A DNA stretch of 6,592 nucleotides from Victivallales bacterium (GTDB taxonomy: Bacteria > Verrucomicrobiota > Lentisphaeria > Oligosphaerales > Lenti-02): positions 1 to 6,592 of the forward strand of contig JABGQJ010000433.1 in the NCBI GenBank assembly GCA_018648945.1. Reading direction: 5' to 3'. Of the stretch, positions 5,899 to 6,592 are shown one piece after another. Below the pieces are notes generated by a model. It was not told the origin of the DNA, ran no database searches, and saw nothing but the letters and a program-made list of their open reading frames with translations. A program made the translations under genes and the position numbers. Each line of letters opens with the position of its first letter. The stretch's first letter is position 1.

Positions 5899-6592
5899 CT
5901 ACGGGTAGTTGCCGGTGCCGTCGGGGGTGCGGGCTTGGGTCCAATCGAGAACGCCGTCGGGGCAGGGGTACTTGCGGGCGAGTTCCTCGTTGAGGTCGAT
6001 GCCGAGCCCTGGCTTGTCGTTGGGATAGACGTAGCCGTCGCGGACCTCGGGAGAGCCGGGGAACATCTCCTGCTCCAGTTCGGAGAGGCCCGCCCATTCC
6101 TGGACGCCAAAGTTCCGGGAACTCACGTCCAGGTGGACATTGGCGGCGTGGCCGACAGGCGAGACATCGCCGGGACCATGCCAGGCGGTGCGGATGCCGA
6201 AGGCCTCGCAGAGGGTGGCGAGCTTGCGCGCCGGGGTGAGCCCGCCGATGGCGCTGATATGGCAACGGACGAAGTCGATCAGGCGTCCTTCGATGAGGGG
6301 TTGCCATTCCTTGGCGTTGACGAATAGCTCGCCCATGGCCAGGGGGGTGGTGCACTGCTGGCGCACGTGGCCGAACCACTCGATCTGTTCGGGTGGCAGC
6401 AGGTCCTCCAGGAAGAAGAGGTGGAAGGGCTCCAGTTCCTTGGCGAGACCGACCGCGCGGATGGGGGACAGGCGCTCGTGGACATCGTGCAGTAGCTCGA
6501 CTTCCTCGCCGAGCTCCTCGCGGAGGTGGGCGAAGAGCCGCACGGTGGCGCGCAGGTAGGCGGCGGGATCATAGTAGGCCCCGCTGGGCGAG
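5899..6592 (-). CDS. Mannonate dehydratase-like enolase-superfamily enzyme (RspA/ManD), 5' part missing
   Basis: The 230 residues visible match the C-terminal barrel of the ManD/RspA subgroup, cytoplasmic Mg2+ enzymes that dehydrate D-mannonate and/or D-gluconate to 2-keto-3-deoxygluconate. Counting from the window edge, the fragment has HDVH (D36, H38), FLED (E62), MGELF (E88), an Arg at 109, AWHGP (H138) and QEW (E165). Their spacing matches, from memory, D210, H212, E236, E262, R283, H312 and E339 of the Novosphingobium enzyme, so about 174 residues lie beyond the window. A GTG at 6543 is in frame but lies inside the barrel; the frame stays open to the edge, so it is not the true start. 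The C-terminus ends Asn-Tyr-Pro rather than the Trp of that enzyme. It has Pro where high-efficiency mannonate dehydratases have Ala (position 314). The gap of 467 bases to the Asp-box gene argues against a tight operon. Confidence 0.92.
   Translation of the reverse strand, partial: SPSGAYYDPAAYLRATVRLFAHLREELGEEVELLHDVHERLSPIRAVGLAKELEPFHLFFLEDLLPPEQIEWFGHVRQQCTTPLAMGELFVNAKEWQPLIEGRLIDFVRCHISAIGGLTPARKLATLCEAFGIRTAWHGPGDVSPVGHAANVHLDVSSRNFGVQEWAGLSELEQEMFPGSPEVRDGYVYPNDKPGLGIDLNEELARKYPCPDGVLDWTQARTPDGTGNYP

Noticed and set aside
5713..6327. 204-codon + frame opposite the dehydratase gene.
   Set aside because: It is the antisense shadow of the conserved dehydratase barrel and shows no protein-family features.
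5495..6379. 294-codon - frame across the spacer and the dehydratase gene.
   Set aside because: Most of it is an alternative frame of the dehydratase gene. The part in the spacer shows no domain I recognise.

Overview
This window is GC-rich bacterial DNA carrying four protein genes for carbohydrate breakdown: two on the + strand, then two on the - strand, with the pairs converging. No tRNA, rRNA, CRISPR array or recognisable transposase is visible. The mix of secreted heparinase II/III-like protein, sugar isomerase/epimerase-like TIM barrel, secreted Asp-box (sialidase-like) propeller and RspA/ManD-type dehydratase is typical of glycan-degrading Planctomycetota, Verrucomicrobiota and Lentisphaerota. 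That placement is inferred from gene content and protein style, not from a marker gene.

Layout. Positions 1-198 are a leader with two small hairpins, a possible -10 element and a Shine-Dalgarno site. Positions 199-3273 (+) encode a 1024-residue exported heparinase II/III-family protein with an N-terminal Cys4 zinc-ribbon-like module. Positions 3342-4178 (+) encode a sugar phosphate isomerase/epimerase-like TIM-barrel protein, 68 bases downstream and probably co-transcribed. After a 62-base convergent gap, 4241-5431 (-) encode an exported protein with five Asp-box repeats. Positions 5432-5898 form a 467-base stretch with no gene I can defend; it holds a weak promoter candidate and two hairpins. 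Positions 5899-6592 (-) hold the C-terminal part of a mannonate dehydratase-like (RspA/ManD) enolase-superfamily enzyme whose start lies beyond the window.

How the genes may work together (inference): the lyase-like and propeller proteins would act outside the cytoplasm on a polysaccharide or glycoconjugate, perhaps uronate-rich. The TIM-barrel protein and the dehydratase would process released sugars or sugar acids in the cytoplasm, the dehydratase towards 2-keto-3-deoxygluconate. The substrate cannot be read from the sequence. I found no clear evidence of an entirely new system. The points most worth a second look are the Cys4 module on an exported lyase, a Pro in the dehydratase at a position that separates activity classes, the missing sialidase hallmark in the Asp-box protein, and the unexplained spacer at 5432-5898.
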